A stretch of 64,000 nucleotides of DNA from Microbacterium dauci (GTDB lineage: Bacteria > Actinomycetota > Actinomycetes > Actinomycetales > Microbacteriaceae): positions 186,001 to 250,000 of the forward strand of contig NZ_JASJND010000006.1 in NCBI RefSeq assembly GCF_030065535.1. Direction: 5' to 3'. The notes beneath the pieces are model-generated. The model made no database searches. It saw only the letters and a program-made list of their open reading frames with translations, and was not told where the DNA came from. A program made the translations under genes and the position numbers. Shown here in pieces: positions 35,248 through 43,698 of the stretch (its first letter is position 1; each line of letters begins with the position of its first letter).

Positions 35248-35736
35248 TCAACCGGCCCGACCCCGCGGCCCGACCAGCAGCGAGAAGAGCCCGGCGCTGA
35301 AGACGAGCGCCGCGCCGAGCGCGACGAGTCCTGCCGTCCGGTCGAGCGCGAAGTCGACGATGAGGCTTGTGACGCCTGCCGTGAGCACCACGACGATGGC
35401 CATGTTCGCGACAAGAATGCGGCCGCCGTCCCGCACGAGGCGGGACTTCACGTGTTTCGCGAAGTGCAGCCGATGGACGACCACCACCGCCAGCCCGAGG
35501 AACGTCGAGGCGGCGGCGAGTGCCACGAGAGTGACGTATAGCCCGAGCTGCCACTCGTCGAGTTCAGGGAAGCGCGACTGAAAGGCGACCGCGAGGAGGA
35601 ACCCGCTGATGAGCTGCGTCCCGGTCTGCGTGACGCGGAGCTCTTGCAGCAGGTCGTTCCAGTTGCGGTCGGCGCGCTCGTTCGCCGTTTCGTTGCGACC
35701 GTCGTCCGGAGCGACGTCGCCTGCGGCGCCGCTCAA
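35248..35736 (-). CDS. DUF6328 family membrane protein
   Basis: 162-residue protein with a charged N-terminus (about residues 1-36, ending NDLLQELRVTQTGTQ) and four membrane helices. LLQELRVTQTGTQLISGFLL is characteristic of DUF6328. Function is unknown. Its ATG overlaps the stop of the DUF7218 gene by four bases, so the two are coupled. Convergent with the flavin reductase. Confidence 0.82.
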   Translation of the reverse strand: MSGAAGDVAPDDGRNETANERADRNWNDLLQELRVTQTGTQLISGFLLAVAFQSRFPELDEWQLGLYVTLVALAAASTFLGLAVVVVHRLHFAKHVKSRLVRDGGRILVANMAIVVVLTAGVTSLIVDFALDRTAGLVALGAALVFSAGLFSLLVGPRGRAG

Positions 35737-36005
35737 TGCGTCCGCAGCGAGCTGATCAGCTCGCTCTTCTTCAGCTTTGAGTACCCGGTCAGGCCGAGCT
35801 CCTTCGCGCGCGAGCGGAGTTCGGGGACCGTCCAGTCCTCGTAGTTGCCCGACTCGCCGCCCTTTCGCCCCACCCGCTTCCGCCCGGCTTTCGTCCCGCC
35901 GGTGGCATTCGAGATTCGTGCGGCCTTCTCCTTCGAAGCCCCGCCCTTTCGGAGCTCCTCGTACAGCTCGGGGTCCTTCAGACTCGAGGTGCGATTCTGC
36001 GGCAT
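35733..36005 (-). CDS. DUF7218 / Rho N-terminal (SAP-like) domain protein
   Basis: 90-residue basic protein. The first half (LKDPELYEELRKGGASKEKAARISN) matches DUF7218; the second half (WTVPELRSRAKELGLTGYSKLKKSELISSL) is a Rho N-terminal/SAP-like helix-extended-loop-helix that binds nucleic acid. The middle is Lys/Arg/Gly rich. It may be a stress or nucleoid-associated protein. Start at 36005 (MPQNRTSSL) follows GGAAGGAG. Confidence 0.82.
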   Translation of the reverse strand: MPQNRTSSLKDPELYEELRKGGASKEKAARISNATGGTKAGRKRVGRKGGESGNYEDWTVPELRSRAKELGLTGYSKLKKSELISSLRTH

Positions 36006-36102
36006 GTCGTGTCTCCTTCCGGCCGGAACGGAGCGGGAGGGTGCTCCATCGAAGCCATTCCGAGCCCAGCGAAGTCTGCCGAGCTCCTCCCGCAAAACCC
36101 CA

Positions 36103-36131
36103 TTGACAACGACGCAGCGACGGCGGACATT
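36103..36131 (+). promoter_or_regulatory. Putative promoter of the lipoprotein-CDF pair (leaderless)
   Basis: TTGACA (36103-36108), 17-base spacer, GACATT (36126-36131), then 6 nt to the GTG at 36138. The -35 is a perfect consensus match. Confidence 0.5.
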
Positions 36132-36137
36132 CTCATC

Positions 36138-36611
36138 GTGCGACGTCTTCTCTCCGCCCTCGTGGTTGCGCTGATCACGGCGCTCACGGTGACGGGGTGC
36201 GGCATCCGGATCCCCACCGACCCTGATGGCACGCTCGATCGCGTCCGCGATACCGGAGTCCTGCGGGCCGGTGCTTCACCCGCCGGCGATGCACTGACGG
36301 TGGCGGATGCCACGCCGTCGGGGCCGCTCGTCGAGCTCGTGGACCGCTTCGCGGCGTCTGAGGGGGCCGAGGTCGAGTGGACCGTCGGCGGTGAAGAGGA
36401 ACTCGTCGGCCGGCTCGAGGCGGGAGCGCTCGACCTGGTGATCGGTGACTTCAGCGAGCAGACGCCGTGGGCCGACCGGGTCTCGGTGACGCGTGGCATC
36501 CGCGGCGTCGACGGACTCGGCGATCGCCCGGTGGCCATCCTGCTGCCACTCGGTGAGAATGCGATGCAGGCCGCGCTCGAGGTGTTCATCGACGGCGAGG
36601 TCGAGCCGTGA
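36138..36611 (+). CDS. Lipoprotein with a fragment of a periplasmic-binding-protein fold
   Basis: 157-residue lipoprotein: VRRLLSALVVALITALTVTGC ends in a lipobox. The mature part contains RVRDTGVLRAGASP, LVELVDRFAASEGAEVEW and LEAGALDLVIGDF, which resemble the start of type-2 solute-binding proteins, but it is shorter than a full binding protein. It may be a minimal or degenerate binding protein. The GTG at 36138 is supported by the promoter; a longer frame exists upstream. Its stop overlaps the CDF start (GTGA). Confidence 0.72.
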   Translation: MRRLLSALVVALITALTVTGCGIRIPTDPDGTLDRVRDTGVLRAGASPAGDALTVADATPSGPLVELVDRFAASEGAEVEWTVGGEEELVGRLEAGALDLVIGDFSEQTPWADRVSVTRGIRGVDGLGDRPVAILLPLGENAMQAALEVFIDGEVEP

Positions 36612-37588
36612 AACGCGGCGGGATCGAGCGCGTCGGACGGACCGACCTGCCGCCGGAGCAGCGCCGCGCCCTGCGAAGCGCCATCCGGTGGGAGTGGTTC
36701 ACGATCGGCTACACGGTGGTGACCATCGCGCTGATCGCGTTCGTCGTCGGCGGTTCGCAGGCGATGAAGACCGCGTGGATCGAAGACATGCTGTCGTTGA
36801 TCCCGCAGATCGCCTTCCTCATCGCGTTGCTGTTCATCCGTCGACCGCCGTCGCGGTCGTTTCCGTTCGGACTCCATCGCGTGATGGGCGTCGGTCATCT
36901 CGTCGCGGGTGTCGCGCTGTTAGCCGTCGGCGGCAGCCTGGCGGTCGAATCGGCGATCGGACTGATCCGAGCGGAGCATCCGGCGATCGGCACCGTCCGG
37001 ATCTGGGGGCAGACCGTCTGGCTCGGCTGGTTCATGGTCGCCGTGATGAGCGTCATCGTGATCGGACCATTCATCTACGGGCACGCCAAGTCGAAGCTCG
37101 CACCGGTCCTGCACAACAAGGTGCTGTACGCCGACGCCGACATGGCGAAAGCGGACTGGACGACCACCGTGGCATCCATCGTCGGCGTCCTCGGCGTCGG
37201 CGTAGGGCTGTGGTGGCTCGACGGTGCGGCGGCGATCTTCATCTCGCTCGGAATCATCTGGGACGGGTACCGCAACGCGCGTGCGGCGATCTTCGACCTG
37301 ATCGACCAGCGTGCGCGCACGCACGACGACGCGCGCGAGGATCCGCTGGGGGAGCGCATCGTCCGCCGCGTTCGGCGCGAGCGGTGGGTGCGCGACGGCG
37401 GTGTGCGGATGCGCGACATGGGACAGGTGTTCCATGTCGAGGTGTTCGTCGTCCCCCGCCGACGCTTCGTCACCGTTCGCAGGATCGAGACGTTGAAGCG
37501 GACGGTTGTGGTGCTGGACTGGCGAATGCAGGACGTGTCGATCGTCGTGGTCGCTTCGCTTCCCGAAGAGATCCGCGATCGCTCGTAG
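36608..37588 (+). CDS. Cation diffusion facilitator family transporter
   Basis: 326-residue CDF-type metal transporter with about six helices. FPFGLHRVMGVGHL and DADMAKADWTTTVASIVGV are the family landmarks: the second contains the DxxxAD-type metal site region on helix 5. A C-terminal cytoplasmic domain follows (about residues 205-326). It likely exports divalent metal such as Zn or Mn. Translationally coupled to the lipoprotein upstream by a GTGA overlap, which suggests joint function at the envelope. Confidence 0.83.
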   Translation: MKRGGIERVGRTDLPPEQRRALRSAIRWEWFTIGYTVVTIALIAFVVGGSQAMKTAWIEDMLSLIPQIAFLIALLFIRRPPSRSFPFGLHRVMGVGHLVAGVALLAVGGSLAVESAIGLIRAEHPAIGTVRIWGQTVWLGWFMVAVMSVIVIGPFIYGHAKSKLAPVLHNKVLYADADMAKADWTTTVASIVGVLGVGVGLWWLDGAAAIFISLGIIWDGYRNARAAIFDLIDQRARTHDDAREDPLGERIVRRVRRERWVRDGGVRMRDMGQVFHVEVFVVPRRRFVTVRRIETLKRTVVVLDWRMQDVSIVVVASLPEEIRDRS

Positions 37589-37651
37589 CTCCGTGGCGCG
37601 ATGGCCGCAACCCCGTCACGGACCGGCCTCGGTGCCTGCACGATGGGCGGC

Positions 37652-40024
37652 ATGGACGACGCACGCGCACTCGACGACGACACGCTCGACGCCCTCGACC
37701 TGTGGTGCCGCGCAGCCGACTATCTCAGCGTCGGACAGATCTACCTCCTCGAGAACCCGCTCCTTCGGGAGCCGCTGACAGCGGAGCAGGTCAAACCGCG
37801 GTTGCTCGGGCACTTCGGTACCGTCCCGGGGTTGAACCTCATCTACGCGCATGCGAATCGGGCCATCCGTGATCGCGACCTCGATGCGCTGTACATCGCG
37901 GGTCCCGGCCACGGTGGACCGGGCATGGTCGCGAACGCGTGGCTGGAAGGCACGTACACCGAGCGCTACCCCGAGATCACGACGGATGCCGCGGGCATGC
38001 AGCGCCTCTTCCGGCAGTTCTCCTTCCCCGGCGGCATCCCCTCGCATGCCGCACCCGAGACGCCGGGGTCGATCCACGAAGGCGGTGAACTCGGCTACTC
38101 GCTGAGTCACGCGTACGGCGCCGCGTTCGACAATCCCGACCTGACGGTGTTCTGCGTCATCGGTGACGGCGAGGCAGAGACGGGACCGCTCGCGACGGCG
38201 TGGCATTCGAATAAGTTCCTGAACCCGACCACCGACGGCTCGGTGCTCCCGATCCTGCATCTCAACGGGTGGAAGATCGCGAACCCGACGGTGCTGTCGC
38301 GGATCCCGGAGGCGGAGCTGGTCTCGCTGCTGCGCGGGTTCGGTCACGAGCCGATCCTGGTGACGGTGGATGCCGCCGACGAGGCGCGCGACGTGCACCG
38401 CCGGTTCGCCGAGGCGATGGACACCGCGCTCGACGCGATCGCAGGCATCCGTGCCGCCGCCGCCGATGGGGACACAGGACGGCCGATCTGGCCGATGATC
38501 GTCCTGCGTTCACCGAAGGGCTGGCGCGGTCCTGCAGTCGTCGACGGGCACCCGGTCGAAGGGACCTGGCGTGCGCATCAAGTTCCCGTGAGCGGTGCGC
38601 GGGACGATGCCGAGCATCGGGCGGTCCTCGAGGAATGGCTCCGGTCGTACCGCCCCGCGGAACTGTTCGACGAGACCGGCCGGCCGATCGCGCCGATTCG
38701 CGCGCTCGCACCCGAAGGCGAGCGGCGGATGTCGGCGACGCCGCGCGCGAACGGCGGTCTGCTGCGAGCCGATCTCCGGCTGCCCGACATCGAATCGTTC
38801 GCACAGCACGTCAACCGGCCCGGCGCGGTCGACGCGGGCGCGATGTCGGTGCTCGGCGAGTGGCTGCGGCAGGTGATCGACGACAATCCGCAGACCTTCC
38901 GCCTGTTCGGGCCCGACGAGGTGGCATCGAACCGGCTCGCCCCGGCGGTGTACGAGGCGAGCCCGCGTCAGTGGGTCGCGGCATCCGATCCACTCGACGA
39001 GCACCTCGCGAGAGCCGGACGGATCATGGAGGTGCTGAGCGAGCACCAGTGTCAGGGTTGGCTCGAGGGATACCTGCTCACTGGGCGGCACGGCGTCTTC
39101 ACGTCGTACGAGGCCTTCGTTCACATCGTCGATTCGATGTTCAACCAGCACGCGAAATGGCTCGAATCTGCGGCCGAGGTCGAGTGGCGCGCGTCCATCG
39201 CCAGCCTGAACTACTTACTGTCGAGCCACGTCTGGCAGCAGGACCACAACGGCTTCACGCACCAGGACCCGGGCTTCCTCGATGTGGTGCTCAACAAAAG
39301 CCCCGACGTCGTCCGTGCGTATCTGCCCATCGACGCGAACACCCTGCTCGCGACGATGGCGCACTGTCTGCAGACCACGGATTGCGTGAACGTCGTGGTC
39401 GCGGGAAAGCAGCCGACCCCGCAATGGCTCGACATGGATGCCGCCGTCGCGCACGTCGAACGCGGCATCGGCGTCTTCGACTGGGCCGGCACGGACGGCG
39501 ACCCCGATGTGGTGCTCGCGGCCGCGGGGGACGTGCCGACCACCGAGGTCATCGCGGCCGCGGACCTCCTGAGGACGGTCGCGCCGGATGTCGCTGTGCG
39601 CGTGGTCAACGTCGTCGACCTCTTCCGGCTGCAGCCGCCCGACCTTCACCCGCACGGCCTCCCCGAGGCGGAGTTCGACGCGCTCTTCCCGCCAGGTGTG
39701 CCGACCGTCTTCGCGTATCACGGCTATCCGTGGACCATCCACCGGCTCGCTTACCGTCGCGCGGCGCATGCAGATCTGCACGTGCACGGGTATCGGGAGC
39801 GTGGGACGACGACGACCCCGTTCGACATGCTCATGCTGAACGATCTCGACCGGTTCTCGCTCGCGACGGACGCGTTGCAGCGGCTGCCGGGCGGCGGTGA
39901 GCGATTCGCGGACGCGATCGACGATCTGGCCGAGCGTCGCGACCGTGCGGGTGCGCACACGCGGGAGTTCGGCGTCGACCACGCCGAGATCACCGAATGG
40001 CGGCTGGGCGACGAACGGCGGTGA
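37652..40024 (+). CDS. Phosphoketolase (XFP)
   Basis: 790-residue TPP enzyme that cleaves xylulose-5-phosphate and/or fructose-6-phosphate to acetyl phosphate. [56 protein letters not shown] and [11 protein letters not shown] are diagnostic. Three in-frame ATGs are possible (37601, 37643, 37652); no clear ribosome site separates them and I use the one that starts nearest the conserved region. The gene stands alone in a redox/stress region and gives a carbon-conserving route to acetyl phosphate. Confidence 0.93.
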   Translation: MDDARALDDDTLDALDLWCRAADYLSVGQIYLLENPLLREPLTAEQVKPRLLGHFGTVPGLNLIYAHANRAIRDRDLDALYIAGPGHGGPGMVANAWLEGTYTERYPEITTDAAGMQRLFRQFSFPGGIPSHAAPETPGSIHEGGELGYSLSHAYGAAFDNPDLTVFCVIGDGEAETGPLATAWHSNKFLNPTTDGSVLPILHLNGWKIANPTVLSRIPEAELVSLLRGFGHEPILVTVDAADEARDVHRRFAEAMDTALDAIAGIRAAAADGDTGRPIWPMIVLRSPKGWRGPAVVDGHPVEGTWRAHQVPVSGARDDAEHRAVLEEWLRSYRPAELFDETGRPIAPIRALAPEGERRMSATPRANGGLLRADLRLPDIESFAQHVNRPGAVDAGAMSVLGEWLRQVIDDNPQTFRLFGPDEVASNRLAPAVYEASPRQWVAASDPLDEHLARAGRIMEVLSEHQCQGWLEGYLLTGRHGVFTSYEAFVHIVDSMFNQHAKWLESAAEVEWRASIASLNYLLSSHVWQQDHNGFTHQDPGFLDVVLNKSPDVVRAYLPIDANTLLATMAHCLQTTDCVNVVVAGKQPTPQWLDMDAAVAHVERGIGVFDWAGTDGDPDVVLAAAGDVPTTEVIAAADLLRTVAPDVAVRVVNVVDLFRLQPPDLHPHGLPEAEFDALFPPGVPTVFAYHGYPWTIHRLAYRRAAHADLHVHGYRERGTTTTPFDMLMLNDLDRFSLATDALQRLPGGGERFADAIDDLAERRDRAGAHTREFGVDHAEITEWRLGDERR

Positions 40025-40052
40025 GCGTCGCGCGTTATCGGCTCAGGCGCGG

Positions 40053-40094
40053 GATGTAAAGGGTCGCGAAGTTGTGGGTGGGACTGCATAGCGT
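40053..40094 (+). promoter_or_regulatory. Long promoter block shared with 33973-34014
   Basis: GATGTAAAGGGTCGCG (40053-40068), 16 bases, then TGCATAGCGTCGC with TAGCGT at 40089-40094. Six bases separate TAGCGT from the ATG at 40101, so this mRNA would be leaderless. Sequence and spacing are the same as the block before 34040. Confidence 0.7.
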
Positions 40095-40100
40095 CGCGGC

Positions 40101-40901
40101 ATGAGCGATTTCTCCCCGAAGCATGCCATCGTGACCGCCTCGGACTCCGGCATCGGTGCGGCGACCGCCATCGCGCTCGCCGAAGCCGGAATGGACGTCG
40201 GGGTCACGTGGCATTCGGACGACGAGGGTGCTGCGCGCACGGCGGACGCCGTCCGCGCTCGCGGGCAGCGGGCCGTGGTCGCACAGTTCGACGCGACCGA
40301 CTTCGACGCAGTCCCCGGTGTGATCGACGGTCTCGCAGACGAGCTGGGCGGGCTGGACGTGCTCGTGAACAACGCGGGTGGCGGCGCGGGCGGCCCGTTC
40401 CTCGACCTCGACCTCGACGCGTGGCGCAAAGACATCGCGCTCAACCTCGACGGTGCGTTCCTCACGCTCCACACGGCGGCGAAGCGGATGGTGTCGGCAG
40501 GGCGTGGTGGTCGACTGATCGCGGTGACGAGCGTCCACGAACACCAACCGCGGACGGGGTCGGCCGCGTACGTCGCGGCGAAGCACGGGCTCGGCGGCCT
40601 CATCAAGACGATGGCGCAGGAGCTCGGCGCGCACGGCATCACCGCGAACTCGGTCGCGCCTGGCGAGATCGCGACGCCGATCAACGACATGGATGCCGAC
40701 GACGCGGCGAACACGCACCGGCCCGGCATCCCGCTCGCCCGCCCCGGTCACCCGGACGAGATCGCCGACGTCATCCGCTTCTTGGCCTCGGCGCGGTCGT
40801 CGTACGTGACCGGCGCGAGCTGGGTCGTCGACGGCGGCATGCTGCAGATGGGGCCGCAAGCGGGCTCGCACCTCGAGTCGGACGAATGGCGGAACGGATG
40901 A
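40101..40901 (+). CDS. SDR family oxidoreductase
   Basis: 266-residue SDR, probably NADP(H)-dependent. Cofactor motif VTASDSGIGAAT has TAS in place of TGx; NNAGGG is present; catalytic residues are the Ser in VTSVHEH and YVAAK. C-terminal VTGASWVVDGGM is family-typical. First gene of a tightly overlapped operon with a 57-residue protein and an SQR-like flavoprotein. It shares its promoter block with the reductase at 34040. Confidence 0.88.
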   Translation: MSDFSPKHAIVTASDSGIGAATAIALAEAGMDVGVTWHSDDEGAARTADAVRARGQRAVVAQFDATDFDAVPGVIDGLADELGGLDVLVNNAGGGAGGPFLDLDLDAWRKDIALNLDGAFLTLHTAAKRMVSAGRGGRLIAVTSVHEHQPRTGSAAYVAAKHGLGGLIKTMAQELGAHGITANSVAPGEIATPINDMDADDAANTHRPGIPLARPGHPDEIADVIRFLASARSSYVTGASWVVDGGMLQMGPQAGSHLESDEWRNG

Positions 40902-41071
40902 GCGAGAAGCGGTCGCGCGAGCGGCATGAAGAATTGACTGCCGCGCCGAAGGCCACGGAGGACGACGCCGCGCCTCGTATCGACGTCACCAAGCGCGGCG
41001 ACGTGACCCGGATCGACGTGCGTGACGATGCCGCAGTGCGGCCCGGTCGAGGACAGGAGGGGAGCTCGTGA
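40898..41071 (+). CDS. 57-residue charged protein in an SDR/flavoprotein operon
   Basis: Small acidic-basic protein (MSEKRSRERHEELTAAPKA...). Its ATG overlaps the SDR stop by four bases and its stop overlaps the GTG of the next gene by four bases, so it is translated as part of the operon. It contains a near repeat, RIDVTKRGDV then RIDVRDD, and no hydrophobic core, so it is probably disordered. No family recognised. It may bridge or regulate the two enzymes. Confidence 0.7.
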   Translation: MSEKRSRERHEELTAAPKATEDDAAPRIDVTKRGDVTRIDVRDDAAVRPGRGQEGSS

Positions 41072-42261
41072 GCGGATCACGCGCGGACCGCCGCATCGTC
41101 GTCATCGGTGGCGGCAACGCCGGGCTGTCGATTGCAGGGCGGCTGCAGCGACGTCGCCGCGGTGAGGTCATCGTCATCGAACCCCGGATTTCGCACGTGT
41201 ACGCGCCGCTGCAGTCGCACATCGCTGGTGGCGTCGCGCGTGTGTCCGAGGCGACCCGCCCGCAGTCGCGCGTGACGCCGAAGGGCGTTCGGTGGGTGCA
41301 GGACACGGTGACCGCGGTCGCCCCTGAGCGCAGTGCCGTGGTGCTCGCCTCGGGCGTGACGATCGGGTACGACGACCTGGTCATCGCCGCCGGCATCGAG
41401 CAGAACTGGGACAGCGTGCCCGGACTCGCCGCCGCGATGGCGGACGAGCGAGGCGTGTCGAACTACACCCTCGAGCTCGCGGCGAAGGCGTCGCGTGCCC
41501 TCCGCGATCTGACGAGCGGAACCGTCGTCTTCACCCAGCCACCTGAGCCGGCCTCGGCTGCCGGCGTCGCGCAGAAGCCCATGTATCTGGCCGCGCAGTG
41601 GTGGCGGTCGAAGGGGGTCGCGCGCGACATCCGGATGGTCTTCGTGTCACCCGAGCCCACCGCATTCGCGAATCCGTCGGTGTCCGCGGAGTTGCAGCGC
41701 AAACTGGATGAGTATGGCATCGAGACGCGGTTCTCGTCTGACCTGCTCGAGGTGGATGCGGACCGTCGCGAGGTGACGATCGGCCGTGGCATCCACCGGG
41801 AAACCATCGCCTACGACCTGCTGCACGCGGCGCCGCCGCAGCGCGCCGCGGGCTGGATCGCCGAGAGCGGGCTGGCCGATGCGGACGGGTTCGTCGACAT
41901 CGACCCGCGGACGTTGCGCCATCGCACGCACCAGAACGTGTGGGCGCTGGGGGATGCGGCAGGCGTGCACACCCGCCGTTCCGGCGGTGCCATCCGGAAG
42001 CAGGCGCAGACACTGGCGAAGAATCTCGCGGATGCCACTGCCGGTCGCCCGCTTAGCGCGGCTTATGACGGGTACACCGTGACCCCGTTCACAGTCAGTC
42101 GGCGCACGGTCGTCTTCGCGGAGTTCGACGGCGACGACCGTCTGCAGACGACCGTCCCGTTCTGGAAGACGCTGTATCGCGAACGTCGCCTGACCTGGAT
42201 CTTCGACCGACACATCCTGCCGAAGGTGTACTGGCACCTCATCCTGCGAGGGCTCGCGTGA
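41068..42261 (+). CDS. SQR-like FAD oxidoreductase lacking cysteine
   Basis: 397-residue flavoprotein related to sulfide:quinone oxidoreductases: IVVIGGGNAGLSIAGRLQRR, YAPLQSHIAGGV, FTQPPEPASAAGVAQKPMYL, and NVWALGDAAGVHTRRSGGAI. The region that in SQR reads CAGAPQK has alanine (A164) in place of the catalytic cysteine, and the whole protein has no cysteine. It therefore cannot oxidise sulfide by the usual route. It may be an NADH or other donor:quinone oxidoreductase. The C-terminal amphipathic helix YRERRLTWIFDRHILPKVYW is kept, suggesting membrane contact. Confidence 0.85.
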   Translation: MSGSRADRRIVVIGGGNAGLSIAGRLQRRRRGEVIVIEPRISHVYAPLQSHIAGGVARVSEATRPQSRVTPKGVRWVQDTVTAVAPERSAVVLASGVTIGYDDLVIAAGIEQNWDSVPGLAAAMADERGVSNYTLELAAKASRALRDLTSGTVVFTQPPEPASAAGVAQKPMYLAAQWWRSKGVARDIRMVFVSPEPTAFANPSVSAELQRKLDEYGIETRFSSDLLEVDADRREVTIGRGIHRETIAYDLLHAAPPQRAAGWIAESGLADADGFVDIDPRTLRHRTHQNVWALGDAAGVHTRRSGGAIRKQAQTLAKNLADATAGRPLSAAYDGYTVTPFTVSRRTVVFAEFDGDDRLQTTVPFWKTLYRERRLTWIFDRHILPKVYWHLILRGLA

Positions 42262-42274
42262 GAAAGGACGAAAC

Positions 42275-42484
42275 ATGACGTTGTCGAAGGGTGACCGGGT
42301 GAGCTGGTCGACGTCGCAAGGACGCACGCGCGGGAAGGTCGTCGAAGAACGGACGCGCGACTTCCAGTTCGAGGGCCAAAGGTTCACCGCTTCGGCCGAC
42401 GAGCCGGCCTACATCGTCGAGTCGGAGAAGACCGGCGCAAGGGCCGCGCACAAAGGCTCGGCCCTCCGCAAACTGAAGTCCTGA
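42275..42484 (+). CDS. DUF2945 (HVA1 tudor-like) small protein
   Basis: 69-residue basic protein. SKGDRVSWSTSQGRTRGKV, then the charged KLKS end, match the DUF2945/HVA1 TUDOR family of small beta-barrel proteins. It starts 13 bases after the SQR-like gene with AAAGGA just upstream, so it belongs to the same transcript. Function unknown; relatives are linked to stress. Confidence 0.85.
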   Translation: MTLSKGDRVSWSTSQGRTRGKVVEERTRDFQFEGQRFTASADEPAYIVESEKTGARAAHKGSALRKLKS

Positions 42485-42587
42485 TCCGCCCGGTGCTCGA
42501 GCGGCCAGGATGTTGTCAACCCCCGCGGCGGCTCGGCCGCGACGCGTTCAGATAGGACCTCCAACCGATTACGTGAGGAGCACACCC

Positions 42588-43043
42588 ATGGGTCAGATCA
42601 TCGAGACCATCGACGTCGCCGTCCCTGTCCGGACCGCGTACAACCAGTGGACGCAGTTCGAGTCGTTCCCGGCGTTCCTCGACGAGGTGAAGTCGATCAC
42701 ACAGACTGATGACACGCACACCCGTTGGACGGTCAACGTCGGCGGTGTCGAGCGCGAGTTCGACGCCGAGATCACGGAGCAGCACCCGGACGAGCGCGTC
42801 GCATGGAACAGCGTCGGCGGTGACACCGAGCATGCGGGCGTCGTAACGTTCCACAAGCTGAGCGACACCGAGACCCGCGTGACCGTGCAGCTGGACTGGG
42901 AACCCGAGGGACTGGCCGAGAAGATCGGGTCCCTCATCGGCGCCGGCGGTCATGCCGTCAAGAAAGACCTCAAGAACTTCAAGCAGTTCATCGAGACGCG
43001 AGGCGACGCGACGGGCGCGTGGCGAGACGACGTCGACGCGTGA
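42588..43043 (+). CDS. SRPBCC family (START/cyclase-like) protein
   Basis: 151-residue protein of the SRPBCC fold, usually a lipid or polyketide binding module. MGQIIETIDVAVPVRTAYNQWTQFESFP is the typical start of the cyclase/dehydrase type. No catalytic residues stand out. GAGGAG precedes the ATG at 42588. In the ancestor without the island this gene would have ended 15 bases before the yajQ stop, convergent with it; the island begins 16 bases after its stop. Confidence 0.88.
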   Translation: MGQIIETIDVAVPVRTAYNQWTQFESFPAFLDEVKSITQTDDTHTRWTVNVGGVEREFDAEITEQHPDERVAWNSVGGDTEHAGVVTFHKLSDTETRVTVQLDWEPEGLAEKIGSLIGAGGHAVKKDLKNFKQFIETRGDATGAWRDDVDA

Positions 43044-43058
43044 CCCTCGCGGTCGCGC

Positions 43059-43080
43059 TCAGCGGTAGTTGACGAACTGC
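43059..43080. repeat. Left attachment site (attL), duplicate of yajQ 3' end
   Basis: 22 bases starting TCAGCGGTAG and ending GAACTGC, identical to 48341-48362. A small dyad (AGTT-CGTC-AACT on the minus strand) lies inside, as expected for recombinase core sites. Confidence 0.85.
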
Positions 43081-43150
43081 CCCGGGGTGGTTGAGGCTCT
43101 CGGGCCCACGTAGAGATCCCCGGATTTCCGCGGATGTTCGAGAGCCAACT

Positions 43151-43209
43151 GATCGGGTGGAAACCACCAGATCGGGCATGTTGCGGACTTTTTGCGGACT
43201 TCGCGGACT
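43151..43209. repeat. Inverted repeat and GCGGACT direct repeats next to attL
   Basis: GGTGG-AAA-CCACC flanked by GATC on both sides (43151-43173), followed by three GCGGACT copies starting at 43183, 43194 and 43203. They could be accessory binding sites for a recombinase. The 43081-43259 stretch has no convincing gene. Confidence 0.45.
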
Positions 43210-43259
43210 CGCTCCGGTCTCCAGAACGGGCCGGGGTCCGGCAGACCTCCCGGTCGCGA

Positions 43260-43607
43260 CTATCCCCGGAGCGCTGCCGCGGCGGTGTCGAGTGCCTCGG
43301 TCGCCACGCGGTAGTACGCCCAGCGTCCTCGCTGTTCGCGAGTCGCGAGCCCTGCATCGACGAGCTGTTTCATGTGATGTGACACCGTCGGCTGTGACAG
43401 GCCCACGGGCTCGGTGAGATCGCACACACACGCTTCACCGTCGGGGGACGCGGCGATCAACGACAGCAGCCGGATTCGTGTCGGATCGCCGAGGGCCTTG
43501 AAGGTCTTGGCGGTCCGCTCGGCATCTTCGGCAGAAATGACGCCGCTGATGACGGTGCCACAGCAGCCGTCGAGGGCCTCGGGTAGGAGGGGCAGCGTCG
43601 TGGACAT
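43260..43607 (-). CDS. arsR: ArsR-family arsenite-responsive repressor
   Basis: 115-residue winged-helix repressor. It has cysteines C15 and C16 (DGCCG) in the N-terminal arm, the position known for As(III) binding in Corynebacterium glutamicum ArsR, and C60/C62 (ACVCDLTEPVGLSQPTVSHH) at the start of the DNA-binding helices. This set fits a thiolate site linking the two subunits. It diverges from the ArsO-like gene and probably controls it and itself. Ribosome site AGAGGA precedes the ATG. Confidence 0.92.
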   Translation of the reverse strand: MSTTLPLLPEALDGCCGTVISGVISAEDAERTAKTFKALGDPTRIRLLSLIAASPDGEACVCDLTEPVGLSQPTVSHHMKQLVDAGLATREQRGRWAYYRVATEALDTAAAALRG

Positions 43608-43698
43608 GGGTCGATCCTCTCACGTCATATTGACATCTGTCGATACATCGATCAGTCTCTATCCATTGATTGTCGTCGATGTGAGATTGGAGGCCACG

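Noticed and set aside
41068-42261. Annotation as sulfide:quinone oxidoreductase
   Set aside because: All cysteines, including the catalytic one, are missing.
43081-43259. Remnant of an integrase gene next to attL
   Set aside because: No frame in this stretch shows the Arg-His-Arg-Tyr motifs of tyrosine recombinases.
43414-43698. Long N-terminal extension of the ArsO-like gene
   Set aside because: It would overlap the divergent arsR gene and their promoter. A GGAGG with good spacing supports GTG 43699.
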